This document shows, piece after piece, positions 1 through 6,620 of a stretch of 7,487 nucleotides of DNA. The position numbers and the translations under genes are program-made. The notes beneath the pieces are model-generated. The model had not been told where the DNA came from, did not search any database, and was given only the letters and a program-made list of their open reading frames with translations. Positions within the stretch are counted from its first letter, which is position 1. Each line of letters begins with the position of its first letter. The DNA is from Kiritimatiellia bacterium. Lineage in GTDB: Bacteria > Verrucomicrobiota > Kiritimatiellia > RFP12 > UBA1067. Where the stretch lies: assembly GCA_017411125.1 (NCBI GenBank), contig JAFPNP010000338.1, forward strand, positions 1 through 7,487, given 5' to 3'.

Positions 1-2015
1 CCGGAGACTGGTTCAAGTACCAGACGCGCTGCCAGTGGATGCTGCAAGAGGGAACGTTCAACGCCGACGTCCTTTATTTCTGCGGCGAACAGGCGCCGAA
101 CAACGGCGGCGTGCCTGGAACGATGCGTCCTCCGGCGGGATACGACTGGGACGTCTGCGCGACCAAGGCGCTTCTCGGCCTCAAGATCGTCAACGGCGAT
201 TTGGTGGTTCCCGGAGGAGTATCGTACAAACTTCTCGTGCTGCCGCCGTCCGACATGGCAAGCGAAACCGTGCTGAACAAGATAGGAGCGCTGCTCGACG
301 CCGGCGCGAAGGTGTGCTGCGCGAAAAAGCCCGTCCGTTCCCCCGGTCTGCGCGGTTATCCTGCGGCCGACGGACGCGTCCGCGCCCTCGCAGACGCCGT
401 GTGGGCGAAGGGCGTGATGGAATGCAGCCCGGCCGAAGCGCTTTCCAGAATCGGCGTCGCGCCCGACTTCGCAAGCGCGCAAAAGGCCCCCGCGCCTAGC
501 TTCATCCACCGTCGCAACGCATCGGCGGACTGGTATTTCGTCGCGCTGGACAACGAGTTCTCCACGCGCTTCAAGGTGTCCTTCCGCCAGACAGGCCGTG
601 CGCCGGAGATATGGGACGCGCTCACAGGGAAGACGCGTCCTGCCGAAACATGGCGCGAGGAGAATGGGCGCACGTTCGTCACGCTCGCCTTCGAGCCGAG
701 CGGTAGCGCGTTCGTCGTGTTCCGTTCGCCCGCCGCCGGCGACCATGCGGTAAAAGTCGCCGCGACCGTCAAGCCGCGCACCGACGTTCTGCCGCCAGCG
801 CCGAAACACACGCTCGTAATCAAGAAGGCTCTGTACGGAATCCTCGACGGAGGGCGTCCTCTCTGCATGAGGGTGGACTCCTGCATCAAACCCGGCAAAA
901 AGATAGCGGTGGAGAACGACGCCCTTGGCGGCGATCCGGCCCGAAAGGAACACAAGCAGCTCGAAGTCACCTACGTCAGCAACGGCAAGAAAGAAGTCAA
1001 GACCGTCAAGGAACACGATTCGTTCACGCTGCCCGCCGGTGCAAAGCTCGTGAGCGCATGGTACGGCGTCATCGATCCGTCCTGGCGGCCGCTTCCCGAC
1101 GACGTGGTGATCGACATCACCGAAAAGGTGTCTGCCGCCGTGAAAGACGGAGCCGTCTCCGTAAGCATAGGCAACGGATTCGCCGGACGCGATCCGCTGT
1201 TCGGAACAGTTAAGAAAAGCCGCATTGCCTACGTGTACGACGGCGAGGAAAATACCGTGACGCTGAACGAGGACGCCAGATTCACCGTGCCTTCCGATTT
1301 CCGCAAGATCGACAAATCCCTCGAATGGGAATGGCGGGACGGCACGTTGATGGCGTGGCAGCCGCTCGTCGCCGAAGTCGCGTCTGCGAACGGGAAAGTC
1401 CGCCGCCTAGCGGCCAATCCTCCCGCAGCCGTGCTCGTGTCGGGCGCCTGGGACGTATCCTTCCCCGAAGGCTGGGACGCGCCGGGCCGCGTGACGTTCC
1501 CCGACCTCGTATCGTGGACGCTGCGCCCCGAGAACGGCATAAAATACTTCTCCGGCACGGCGACGTACACGAAACGCATTTCAGTGGCTCCGCCTGCGAA
1601 AGGATCGCGCCTCTTCCTCGACCTGGGCGACGTGCGCAACTTCGCGGAGGTGACGGTGAACGGGCGCGCGTATCCCGTGCTGTGGAAGCCGCCGTTCCGC
1701 GTCGACATCACGGACTCCGCCGCCAGCACGTCCACCCTCGACATCTCCGTGAAGGTCACCAACCTCTGGGCGAACCGCCTCATCGGCGACGACCGCCTGT
1801 TCGCGGACGACTGCGAATGGCTGGGGCGCATCCATCGCGGCGCGAAGGAAGTCGGCATCAAGGAACTGCCGCAGTGGGTCAAGGAAGGGCGCAAGTCGCC
1901 GACAGGCCGCCACACTTTCACCACGTGGAAGCATTGGTCGAAGCATGACGCGCTGCTGCCGTCCGGACTTCTCGGCCCAGTGTTCCTCCGCGTGCAGGAA
2001 CCCGCGCGCCCTTGA
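1..2015 (+). CDS. GH106-like glycoside hydrolase (alpha-L-rhamnosidase type), C-terminal part, 5' truncated
   Basis: The frame is open from the first bases (codons begin at position 3, reading GDWFKYQTRCQWMLQEG) to a TGA at 2013-2015, so the true start lies upstream. About 671 residues are visible; GH106 proteins usually have around 1000 or more, so much of the catalytic barrel is missing and the catalytic glutamates cannot be checked. Family-like segments, in order, are: RCQWMLQEGTFNADVLYF with GEQAPN (end of barrel, about 33-110); a Rossmann-like stretch with SYKLLVLPPS and GAKVCCAKKPVRSPGLRGYP (about 220-370); HRRNASADWYFVALDN and APEIWDALTGKTRP (510-645); two similar beta-rich modules (816-1034 and 1047-1292); and a C-terminal jelly roll with LFLDLGDVRNFAEVTVNGR and VKVTNLWANRLIGDD (about 1440-2000). 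Known members cleave alpha-L-rhamnosyl linkages in plant polysaccharides such as rhamnogalacturonan and are secreted or periplasmic. The substrate here is inferred, and it could be a related uncharacterised glycosidase. Confidence 0.8.
   Translation, partial: GDWFKYQTRCQWMLQEGTFNADVLYFCGEQAPNNGGVPGTMRPPAGYDWDVCATKALLGLKIVNGDLVVPGGVSYKLLVLPPSDMASETVLNKIGALLDAGAKVCCAKKPVRSPGLRGYPAADGRVRALADAVWAKGVMECSPAEALSRIGVAPDFASAQKAPAPSFIHRRNASADWYFVALDNEFSTRFKVSFRQTGRAPEIWDALTGKTRPAETWREENGRTFVTLAFEPSGSAFVVFRSPAAGDHAVKVAATVKPRTDVLPPAPKHTLVIKKALYGILDGGRPLCMRVDSCIKPGKKIAVENDALGGDPARKEHKQLEVTYVSNGKKEVKTVKEHDSFTLPAGAKLVSAWYGVIDPSWRPLPDDVVIDITEKVSAAVKDGAVSVSIGNGFAGRDPLFGTVKKSRIAYVYDGEENTVTLNEDARFTVPSDFRKIDKSLEWEWRDGTLMAWQPLVAEVASANGKVRRLAANPPAAVLVSGAWDVSFPEGWDAPGRVTFPDLVSWTLRPENGIKYFSGTATYTKRISVAPPAKGSRLFLDLGDVRNFAEVTVNGRAYPVLWKPPFRVDITDSAASTSTLDISVKVTNLWANRLIGDDRLFADDCEWLGRIHRGAKEVGIKELPQWVKEGRKSPTGRHTFTTWKHWSKHDALLPSGLLGPVFLRVQEPARP
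816..1292 (+). repeat. Tandem pair of related beta-rich modules inside the glycoside hydrolase
   Basis: Two consecutive protein segments look like diverged copies. Copy A (816-1034) contains ALYGILDGGRP, then a D-x-C-I-K-P stretch, DPARKEHKQLEVTYVSNGKK and an ending FTLP. Copy B (1047-1292) contains AWYGVIDPSWRPLPDDV, then DITEKVSAAV, DPLFGTVKKSRIAYVYDGEE and an ending FTVP. Shared landmarks are YG(I/V)-D near the start, a DP followed by K and an alternating strand with V/AY-V near the end, and the F-T-(L/V)-P close. This was judged by eye at protein level; there is no obvious DNA-level repeat, so the duplication, if real, is old. Copy B better resembles the ancillary module often seen after the catalytic part of such hydrolases. 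Confidence 0.45.
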
Positions 2016-2038
2016 CGCGCAGATGCAGATACTATGAT
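2012..2038 (+). promoter_or_regulatory. Possible sigma70-type promoter for the nif3-like gene
   Basis: TTGACG (2012-2017, overlapping the hydrolase stop codon) and TATGAT (2033-2038) are separated by 15 bases, shorter than the ideal 17. Each hexamer differs from consensus by one base. A start near 2045 would give a leader of about 20 bases before the ATG at 2067. It lies in the longest non-coding gap of the window (2016-2066), where I see no hairpin terminator. Confidence 0.35.
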
Positions 2039-2066
2039 TGCAACAGTCTAAGGCAAAGGCGAACCC

Positions 2067-2762
2067 ATGAAACTAAACAAAATCGCAGAATGGATTGACA
2101 AGATGCTGGACGTGAAGTCGTTTTCGGACGTATCGAACAACGGCATCCAGATCGCGCGCTCGGATGGCGACATATCGAAGGTCGCGTTCGGCGTGGATGC
2201 GTCCGTGGCGTTCATCGAAGCCGCGGCGGCGACCGGCGCACAGCTCGCGGTCGTCCACCACGGCATATCGTGGGGCGGCGGCATAGCGCGTATCGCCGAC
2301 GGCGTGTACAACGTCGTGTCGGCCGCAGTGCGGCACGACATCGCCCTCTACGCCGTGCATCTGCCGCTCGACGCCAACCATGCACACGGCAACAACTACG
2401 AGCTCGCCCGCCACTTCGGCCTTCGGAATCTCCGCCCCGCGTTCGTATACCACGGCGAGACCATCGGATGCATAGGTACCTTGCCGGACGGGCGGAAAGT
2501 CGGAGTATGCTCCGGCGGCGCAGGCGAGTTCGCGACTGACGCGAAACGTCTGGGATGCGACCTCTACGTGACCGGCGAAGCGTCGTGGGGCGAGGTGATA
2601 GCGGCGGAGAACGTCGGCATGAAGATGGTCTGCACGGGTCACTACGCCACGGAGACGTTCGGCATAAAGGCGCTCGCGAAGGCGATGAAGAAGGCGCTCC
2701 GCGTCGAGACCGAGTTCATCCCACGCCCCGGACAGGAAAACACGGACGTGAGGCTGCCATGA
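2067..2762 (+). CDS. NIF3/YbgI (DUF34) family dinuclear metal-centre protein
   Basis: This 231-residue protein matches the short (YbgI-like) form of the NIF3 family, which forms toroidal hexamers with two metal ions per subunit. The expected ligands are visible: His64-His65 in AVVHHGISWG, Asp102 with His105 in HLPLDANHAHGNN, and His192/Glu196 in CTGHYATETFG. This spacing closely parallels E. coli YbgI (His63, His64, Asp101, His215, Glu219). The N-terminal SNNGIQI segment is also typical. The biochemical role is unsettled: members have been labelled GTP cyclohydrolase I type 2, and a role in metal handling has been proposed; neither can be concluded here. The ATG has a weak AAAGG ribosome site at 2055-2059. 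The stop overlaps the next start (ATGA), suggesting translational coupling with the small membrane protein. It is shorter than forms carrying an inserted PII-like domain. Confidence 0.93.
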   Translation: MKLNKIAEWIDKMLDVKSFSDVSNNGIQIARSDGDISKVAFGVDASVAFIEAAAATGAQLAVVHHGISWGGGIARIADGVYNVVSAAVRHDIALYAVHLPLDANHAHGNNYELARHFGLRNLRPAFVYHGETIGCIGTLPDGRKVGVCSGGAGEFATDAKRLGCDLYVTGEASWGEVIAAENVGMKMVCTGHYATETFGIKALAKAMKKALRVETEFIPRPGQENTDVRLP

Positions 2763-3214
2763 AGAAGATCGCGATCAACCGCGAATACGCCGTCCGCCAC
2801 GCCGGCGTGGCCGCCCTCTTCGCAGGGCTTTCGCTCTATTTCCTGTACGACGCGATATTCGTGTATCCCTATCTTCCGGAAGACGGAACGCACCACACGA
2901 CCGTCGAATTCCAATACTCCTCCGCCGCGCTGCTCGCGCTGTTCGCCGCCGTCGTGGCGTTCCGCGTATTCCGCAGCTGGAAGTCCACGCTCGAATGGGA
3001 CGATGCGCAGATGTGCGGCACGCTCACCCGCGGCGCACCGTTTCGTTTCGACGAAATAGAACGGCTGGACGTCTCGAAGTGGGAGAAGAAGCAGATACTC
3101 GTCGTGCATGCGAAAGACGGACGCCGCGTGACGCTGGACGCATGGCACCACGCCGGCGCGAAGGAGCTGGCGGAAAAAATAATCGCGGAGTTTGACCGCA
3201 GCAGACTTGTTTGA
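2759..3214 (+). CDS. Small two-helix membrane protein with cytosolic tail, uncharacterised
   Basis: I do not recognise a named family. The 151-residue product starts MKKIAINREYAVRHAG, has a hydrophobic helix at about residues 14-37 (GVAALFAGLSLYFLYD), a short polar loop (38-53), a second helix at about 54-71 (ALLALFAAVVAFRVF), and then a soluble tail of about 80 residues. The tail pattern (LEWDD, GTLTRGAPFRFDEIERLDVSKW, ILVVHAKDGRRVTLDAWHHAG) looks like the small beta-barrel, PH-like tail of bacterial membrane proteins in which short strands precede a final amphipathic helix; that is inference. Start choice: the ATG at 2759 overlaps the nif3-like stop as ATGA, has TGAGG at 2749-2753, and gives a sensible membrane N-terminus. 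The frame stays open further upstream to 2555, but that extension is an arginine-rich shadow of the nif3-like gene. The last bases overlap a promoter-like element. Confidence 0.8.
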   Translation: MKKIAINREYAVRHAGVAALFAGLSLYFLYDAIFVYPYLPEDGTHHTTVEFQYSSAALLALFAAVVAFRVFRSWKSTLEWDDAQMCGTLTRGAPFRFDEIERLDVSKWEKKQILVVHAKDGRRVTLDAWHHAGAKELAEKIIAEFDRSRLV

Positions 3215-3220
3215 TACACT
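3192..3220 (+). promoter_or_regulatory. Strong promoter-like element, possibly giving a leaderless mRNA
   Basis: TTGACC (3192-3197) is followed after exactly 17 bases by TACACT (3215-3220). The -10 is preceded by TG plus one base (3212-3214), an extended -10. Transcription would be expected to start about 7-8 bases further on, at roughly 3227-3228, which is where the ATG at 3228 lies. It overlaps the end of the membrane-protein gene and could drive the downstream parA-dtxR-transporter genes. Based on consensus matching only. Confidence 0.5.
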
Positions 3221-3227
3221 ATTCCAA

Positions 3228-3926
3228 ATGCCCAAGGAAAAGAAAGCGTTTGATTTCTGGTACGCCGTGCACAACACCAATGTGGTGCGCGGACCGTCGC
3301 GCGCCCTCGAAACGTTCGGGGAGACGCGAATCCACTACTTCCATCTGGCGGAGCTTCCCGACATCCCAGGCAAAGTGCGCATACGCGAAGGTCGCCTCGA
3401 GGCCCACAAACCGCTGCTCATCACGCCGGAGGCGTATGTGCGAGAGGAAATGCAAGGATTCGGCGAACAGGCGCGGCAGTACCTGGACTTCCTAAAGGCG
3501 CACCAGGATGCGATACGCATCCTGCAATACGGTTACCGCCTTTCGCAGGAAGCATTCAGCGAACAGGTTGTGACAGATTCGCTCGACGCGGTGGCAGAGC
3601 GAGTGGACAAGGACGTGGAGAGCTCCAACGATCCGTTCGCCGCGATCATAAAAGGCGTGGACGACCCGTGGGACGTCTCGCTGGTCCATTTTTTCTGGCT
3701 GCACGTCAATGCGTCCGCGCCGATCAACGTGCGCGACTTCGAGAACGCCAGGCGCGAGGCCGCCGCCGACGCCACACCCCGCGCCGTGCGCGACGAGGTG
3801 GAGCGCGCGTTCGCGCAGGCGCAGGCCGACCCATCGCTCATTAAAGACCTGGGCGCACTTCTGCGGAGGCACGGCGTGTTCGACCGTTACCAGGACAGGT
3901 TCTTCCAACTCGTGAGAAGAGGCTAG
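3228..3926 (+). CDS. Uncharacterised soluble protein upstream of parA
   Basis: I do not recognise a named family. The 232-residue product has no signal peptide or membrane segment and seems to have two parts. An aromatic-rich N-terminal region (residues 1-75) contains FDFWYAVHNTNVV, LETFGETRIHYFHLAEL, VRIREGRLEAHKP and LLITPEAY, which look like conserved motifs. A mainly helical, charged remainder contains FGEQARQYLDFLKAH, LDAVAERVDKDVESS, DPWDVSLVHFFWLHV and RHGVFDRYQDRFFQLV. Start: the ATG at 3228 is preferred because a promoter-like element ends just before it. A TTG at 3192 would add 12 residues (MTAADLFDTLFQ) but has GGAG only one base upstream and lies on the -35 box. It ends four bases before parA and shares its strand, so co-expression is likely. 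A functional partnership with the ATPase is conceivable but unproven. Confidence 0.8.
   Translation: MPKEKKAFDFWYAVHNTNVVRGPSRALETFGETRIHYFHLAELPDIPGKVRIREGRLEAHKPLLITPEAYVREEMQGFGEQARQYLDFLKAHQDAIRILQYGYRLSQEAFSEQVVTDSLDAVAERVDKDVESSNDPFAAIIKGVDDPWDVSLVHFFWLHVNASAPINVRDFENARREAAADATPRAVRDEVERAFAQAQADPSLIKDLGALLRRHGVFDRYQDRFFQLVRRG
3917..3922 (+). promoter_or_regulatory. Ribosome binding site of the parA-like gene
   Basis: AAGAGG lies eight bases before the ATG at 3931, inside the last codons of the preceding gene. It supports this start over later in-frame codons. Confidence 0.65.
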
Positions 3927-3930
3927 CGCA

Positions 3931-4746
3931 ATGCAAATCAACACCCGCGTGATCGCAATCGCGAACCAGAAGGGCGGCGTCGGCAAGACGACCACCGTCG
4001 TCAACCTCGCAGCAGCCCTTTCGAAAATGAAGCGCACCGTGCTGGTAATCGACCTCGACCCGCAGGCGAACGCCACGACTGGTCTCGGTCTACAGCCGCA
4101 GGAGGGAGTGTCGCTCTACCCCTGTCTCCTCGGAACGCAACAGATCGCAGACATGATCCAGCCCACGCCATACGAGAACCTCAACGTCATTCCGTCCGAG
4201 GTAAACCTCTCCGGCTCCGAAATCGACCTCGCGCAGCGTCCCGACCGCCTCCAGATCGTGAGGAACGTGCTGCAGGCCATCCGCGACGCCAACGTGTTCG
4301 ACTACATCCTACTGGACTGTCCGCCTTCGCTCGGCATACTCATGACGTCCACGCTCGCTGCGGCGGACGGCATCCTCGTGCCAATGCAGGCCGAATACTA
4401 CGCCCTCGAAGGGCTTGGCGTGATGCAGAACCTCATCGAACGGCTTAAGGCGAACGGCGCAAACCCGGCTCTCGAGCTCAACGGAATCCTCATGACGATG
4501 TTCGACGGGCGCACGCGCCTCTCCACGGACGTGGCGGCCGAGGTGCGCAACCACTTCGGAGACAAGGTGTTCGAAACGATGATACCGCGCAACATCCGCA
4601 CGAGCGAGGCGCCGAGCTTCGGCCAGCCCGTCGTGTTCTACGACCCGTCGTGCCGCGGCGCTGAGGCATACCGGGACTTTGCGAAAGAATTCGCCAGGCG
4701 CAACCCGACGCGCTCGGCGGAGGCGGACACGGAGGAGACGAAATGA
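3931..4746 (+). CDS. parA: ParA/Soj-family ATPase
   Basis: This 271-residue protein is a chromosomal-type (Soj-like) ParA/MinD-superfamily ATPase with no N-terminal helix-turn-helix extension. Visible motifs are the deviant Walker A NQKGGVGKTT (Lys14 signature lysine, Lys19 P-loop lysine), A' DLDPQANAT (Asp41, Asp43) and Walker B YILLDCPPSLG (Asp129). GRTRLSTDVAAEVR and IPRNIRTSEAPSFGQPV follow, with arginines at about 194, 196, 220 and 223 in regions where Soj proteins bind DNA. Such proteins dimerise on ATP, bind the nucleoid nonspecifically and move ParB-parS complexes or other cargo. Unusually, the next gene is a metal-dependent repressor instead of parB, and no parS-like TGTTTCACGTGAAACA was seen, so ParB may be encoded elsewhere or the cargo may differ. 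The acidic tail (SAEADTEETK) is poorly constrained. The stop overlaps the next ATG. Confidence 0.93.
   Translation: MQINTRVIAIANQKGGVGKTTTVVNLAAALSKMKRTVLVIDLDPQANATTGLGLQPQEGVSLYPCLLGTQQIADMIQPTPYENLNVIPSEVNLSGSEIDLAQRPDRLQIVRNVLQAIRDANVFDYILLDCPPSLGILMTSTLAAADGILVPMQAEYYALEGLGVMQNLIERLKANGANPALELNGILMTMFDGRTRLSTDVAAEVRNHFGDKVFETMIPRNIRTSEAPSFGQPVVFYDPSCRGAEAYRDFAKEFARRNPTRSAEADTEETK
4731..4737 (+). promoter_or_regulatory. Ribosome binding site of the dtxR/mntR-like gene
   Basis: GGAGGAG, near-perfect anti-16S complementarity, lies five bases before the ATG at 4743 and within the end of the parA-like gene. With the ATGA overlap it fixes the start and suggests translational coupling. Confidence 0.75.
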
Positions 4747-5150
4747 CGAAATCGCTTGAAGACTATCTCGAGGAGATTCACGTCCTCATCCTACAGAAAG
4801 GCAAGGCGCGCGTGCGCGACGTGGCGGGCGACTTGAACGTGAAGATGCCGTCGGTCGTCAAGGCCATAAGCGAACTGAAGAAACTCGAACTGGTAAGCCA
4901 AGAGCCTTACGGCGACATCGAACTTACCGAAAAAGGACGAGAACTCGCGGCCAACGTGCTTGGCCGCCACAAGCTCATCAAGGCGTTCCTCGTGAAACTC
5001 GACGTGCCGGAAGAGACTGCGGACAAAGACGCCTGCCTGATGGAGCACGTCGTAAGCGCGACCACGCTTGACCGCATCCGCGCATTCGTGGAAAGCCCGT
5101 GCAAGAAACGCTCCCCCCAAAAAGCGACAACGAGAAAGGCGACAAAATGA
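4743..5150 (+). CDS. DtxR/MntR-family metal-dependent transcriptional repressor
   Basis: The 135-residue product has the MntR-type architecture: a winged helix-turn-helix (about residues 5-70; recognition region KMPSVVKAISELKKLELV, wing PYGDIELTEKGREL) and a helical metal-binding/dimerisation domain (about 74-118), without the C-terminal SH3-like domain of DtxR/IdeR. Probable primary-site ligands by alignment in memory with B. subtilis MntR (Asp8, Glu11, His77, Glu99, Glu102, His103) are Asp7, Glu10, His76, Cys98, Glu101 and His102. Asp7 is MntR-like, while Cys98 matches the DtxR Cys102 position, so Mn(II) versus Fe(II) preference cannot be read off. A lysine-rich tail (KKRSPQKATTRKATK) follows the fold. 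It is coupled to the gene on each side by ATGA. Known relatives repress metal uptake genes; the targets here are unknown, and no metal transporter lies in the window. Confidence 0.9.
   Translation: MTKSLEDYLEEIHVLILQKGKARVRDVAGDLNVKMPSVVKAISELKKLELVSQEPYGDIELTEKGRELAANVLGRHKLIKAFLVKLDVPEETADKDACLMEHVVSATTLDRIRAFVESPCKKRSPQKATTRKATK
5134..5139 (+). promoter_or_regulatory. Ribosome binding site of the MFS transporter gene
   Basis: GAAAGG lies seven bases before the ATG at 5147. It favours this start over an upstream in-frame ATG at 5099, which would add 16 hydrophilic residues inside the regulator gene, and over the ATG at 5159. Confidence 0.55.
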
Positions 5151-6601
5151 ACGAGAAAATGACGAAGTTCCGCTGGACGATATGCCTGCTGCTTTTTGCG
5201 GCAACGACCGTCAACTACCTCGACAGGCAGGTGCTCTCCCTGACGTTCCCCGAATTCATCCAGCCAGAGTTCCACTGGACCGACGCCCACTACGGCATGA
5301 TCACCGGCTTCTTCTCGATATTCTACGCCGTGGCGTGCCTGTTCGCGGGGAAGTTCGTGGACTGGATGGGCACGAAGAAAGGCTACCTGTGGGCGATATT
5401 CCTGTGGTCGCTCGCCGCCTGCCTCCACGCGGCGTGCGGCATTGCGACGTGCTGGTTTGTGGACGGAGTGGACAACGTGGCGGCGTTGCGCGCGGTGGAG
5501 AAAGGAAGCGCTGCGGCGGCGGCCGTGGCGTCCGCGTCGGTGTGGCTCTTTCTCGTATGCCGCGGATTCCTGGCGCTCGGCGAAGCCGGCAACTTCCCGG
5601 CCGCAATCAAAGTGACGGCGGAGTTCTTCCCGAAAAAGGACCGTGCGTTCGCGACTTCCGTATTCAACTCCGGCGCCTCCGTCGGCGCGCTCGTCGCCCC
5701 GCTCACGATTCCGTCACTCGCCAAATACTTTGGATGGGAGTTAGCGTTCATCATCATCGGCGGCGTGGGATTCATCTGGATGTTCTTCTGGCAGTGGCTC
5801 TACACGAAACCGCAAAAATCCAGATTCGTGAACGCCGCCGAGCTGAAGTACATTTCGCAGGACGACGCGGAGACTTCGGGGGAGCCGTCCGCCGCGCCCG
5901 CGCAGGACGCCGACGAAAAGCCCATATCCTTCTTCAAGTGCTTCACCTTCCGCCAGACGTGGAGCTTCATCGCCGGCAAGTTCTTCACGGACGGCGTATG
6001 GTGGTTCTACCTCTTCTGGGCGCCGGCGTACTTCAAGGAGCAGGGCCACGCGCCTTCCACGCCCACCGGGCAGGCGCTCGTGTTCACGCTCTACCTCATC
6101 GTCACCGTCGTCTCGATATACGGCTGCAAACTGCCGACGGTGCTCGTGAACAAAGGCTACAAGGACGGCAACCCGTACATGTGCCGCATGACGGCGATGC
6201 TGCTCTTCGCGTTCTTCCCGCTTGCGGCGCTCTTCGCGCAGCCGCTCTCCAACATCTCCGTCTGGTTTCCCGCCTGCCTGATCGGCCTCGCGGCGGCCGG
6301 ACACCAGGCGTGGAGCGCGAACATATTCTCGACGGTGGGCGACATGTTCCCGAAATCCACCATCGCCTCAATCACGGGCATCGGCGCGATGGCGGGCGGT
6401 CTCGGCGCATTCCTCGTCAACGTCTACGCCGGCCGGCTCTTCACCTACGCGCAGGGAGCAGGCAAGGCGTTCGCTTTCATGGGATTCGAGGGCAAACCGG
6501 CCGCGTACATGGTCGTGTTCTGCGTGTGCGGCGTCGCATACCTCGTCGCATGGTGCATAATGAAGACGCTGGTGCCGCGCTACAGTCCGGTCAAGGCGTA
6601 A
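5147..6601 (+). CDS. MFS transporter, anion:cation symporter family, ExuT-like (hexuronate type)
   Basis: The 484-residue product from the ATG at 5147 is an inner-membrane major facilitator with about 12 helices. Family signs are TVNYLDRQVLSL in helix 1 (residues 21-32), AGKFVDWMGTKKGY after helix 2 (67-80), and CRGFLALGEAGNFPAAIKV (138-156) followed by FFPKKDRAFATSVFNSGASV (160-179), the hallmark of the hexuronate/glucarate/phthalate (ACS) group. A polar central loop (about 220-262, EPSAAPAQDADEKP) separates the halves. In the second half, KFFTDGVWWFYLFWAPAYF (278-296) and QAWSANIFSTVGDMFP (387-402) are also typical. The likely substrate is a sugar acid such as galacturonate or glucuronate, taken up with H+ or Na+; this is inferred from similarity. 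Odd: about 30 extra residues (roughly 100-130, including an alanine/valine-rich run) lie between helices 3 and 4. It follows the regulator by ATGA overlap and precedes a second transporter by 19 bases. Confidence 0.9.
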   Translation: MNEKMTKFRWTICLLLFAATTVNYLDRQVLSLTFPEFIQPEFHWTDAHYGMITGFFSIFYAVACLFAGKFVDWMGTKKGYLWAIFLWSLAACLHAACGIATCWFVDGVDNVAALRAVEKGSAAAAAVASASVWLFLVCRGFLALGEAGNFPAAIKVTAEFFPKKDRAFATSVFNSGASVGALVAPLTIPSLAKYFGWELAFIIIGGVGFIWMFFWQWLYTKPQKSRFVNAAELKYISQDDAETSGEPSAAPAQDADEKPISFFKCFTFRQTWSFIAGKFFTDGVWWFYLFWAPAYFKEQGHAPSTPTGQALVFTLYLIVTVVSIYGCKLPTVLVNKGYKDGNPYMCRMTAMLLFAFFPLAALFAQPLSNISVWFPACLIGLAAAGHQAWSANIFSTVGDMFPKSTIASITGIGAMAGGLGAFLVNVYAGRLFTYAQGAGKAFAFMGFEGKPAAYMVVFCVCGVAYLVAWCIMKTLVPRYSPVKA

Positions 6602-6608
6602 TTCCAAA

Positions 6609-6615
6609 AGAGGGA
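6609..6615 (+). promoter_or_regulatory. Ribosome binding site of the SSS symporter gene
   Basis: AGAGGGA lies five to six bases before the ATG at 6621, in the 19-base gap after the MFS gene. It supports the start and co-transcription. Confidence 0.7.
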
Positions 6616-6620
6616 AAACA

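Noticed and set aside
356..970. Long open frame on the minus strand opposite the glycoside hydrolase
   Set aside because: The product is low in recognisable motifs and lies entirely opposite a well-supported hydrolase frame; GC-rich codon bias keeps the antisense frame open by chance.
2016..2066. Possible terminator after the glycoside hydrolase
   Set aside because: No convincing GC-rich inverted repeat followed by a T run was found in this 51-base gap.
2642..3280. Minus-strand open frame of about 210 codons
   Set aside because: It spans the nif3-like end, the membrane-protein gene and the next start on the opposite strand, and has no domain signal.
3931..5150. parS-like centromere near the ParA gene
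   Set aside because: No sequence close to TGTTTCACGTGAAACA was found by eye in the region.
5101..5165. Short repeated GCGACAA/GAGAAA-type runs around the regulator-transporter junction
   Set aside because: These look like lysine- and threonine-rich codon use in the regulator tail combined with the ribosome site, not a designed repeat.
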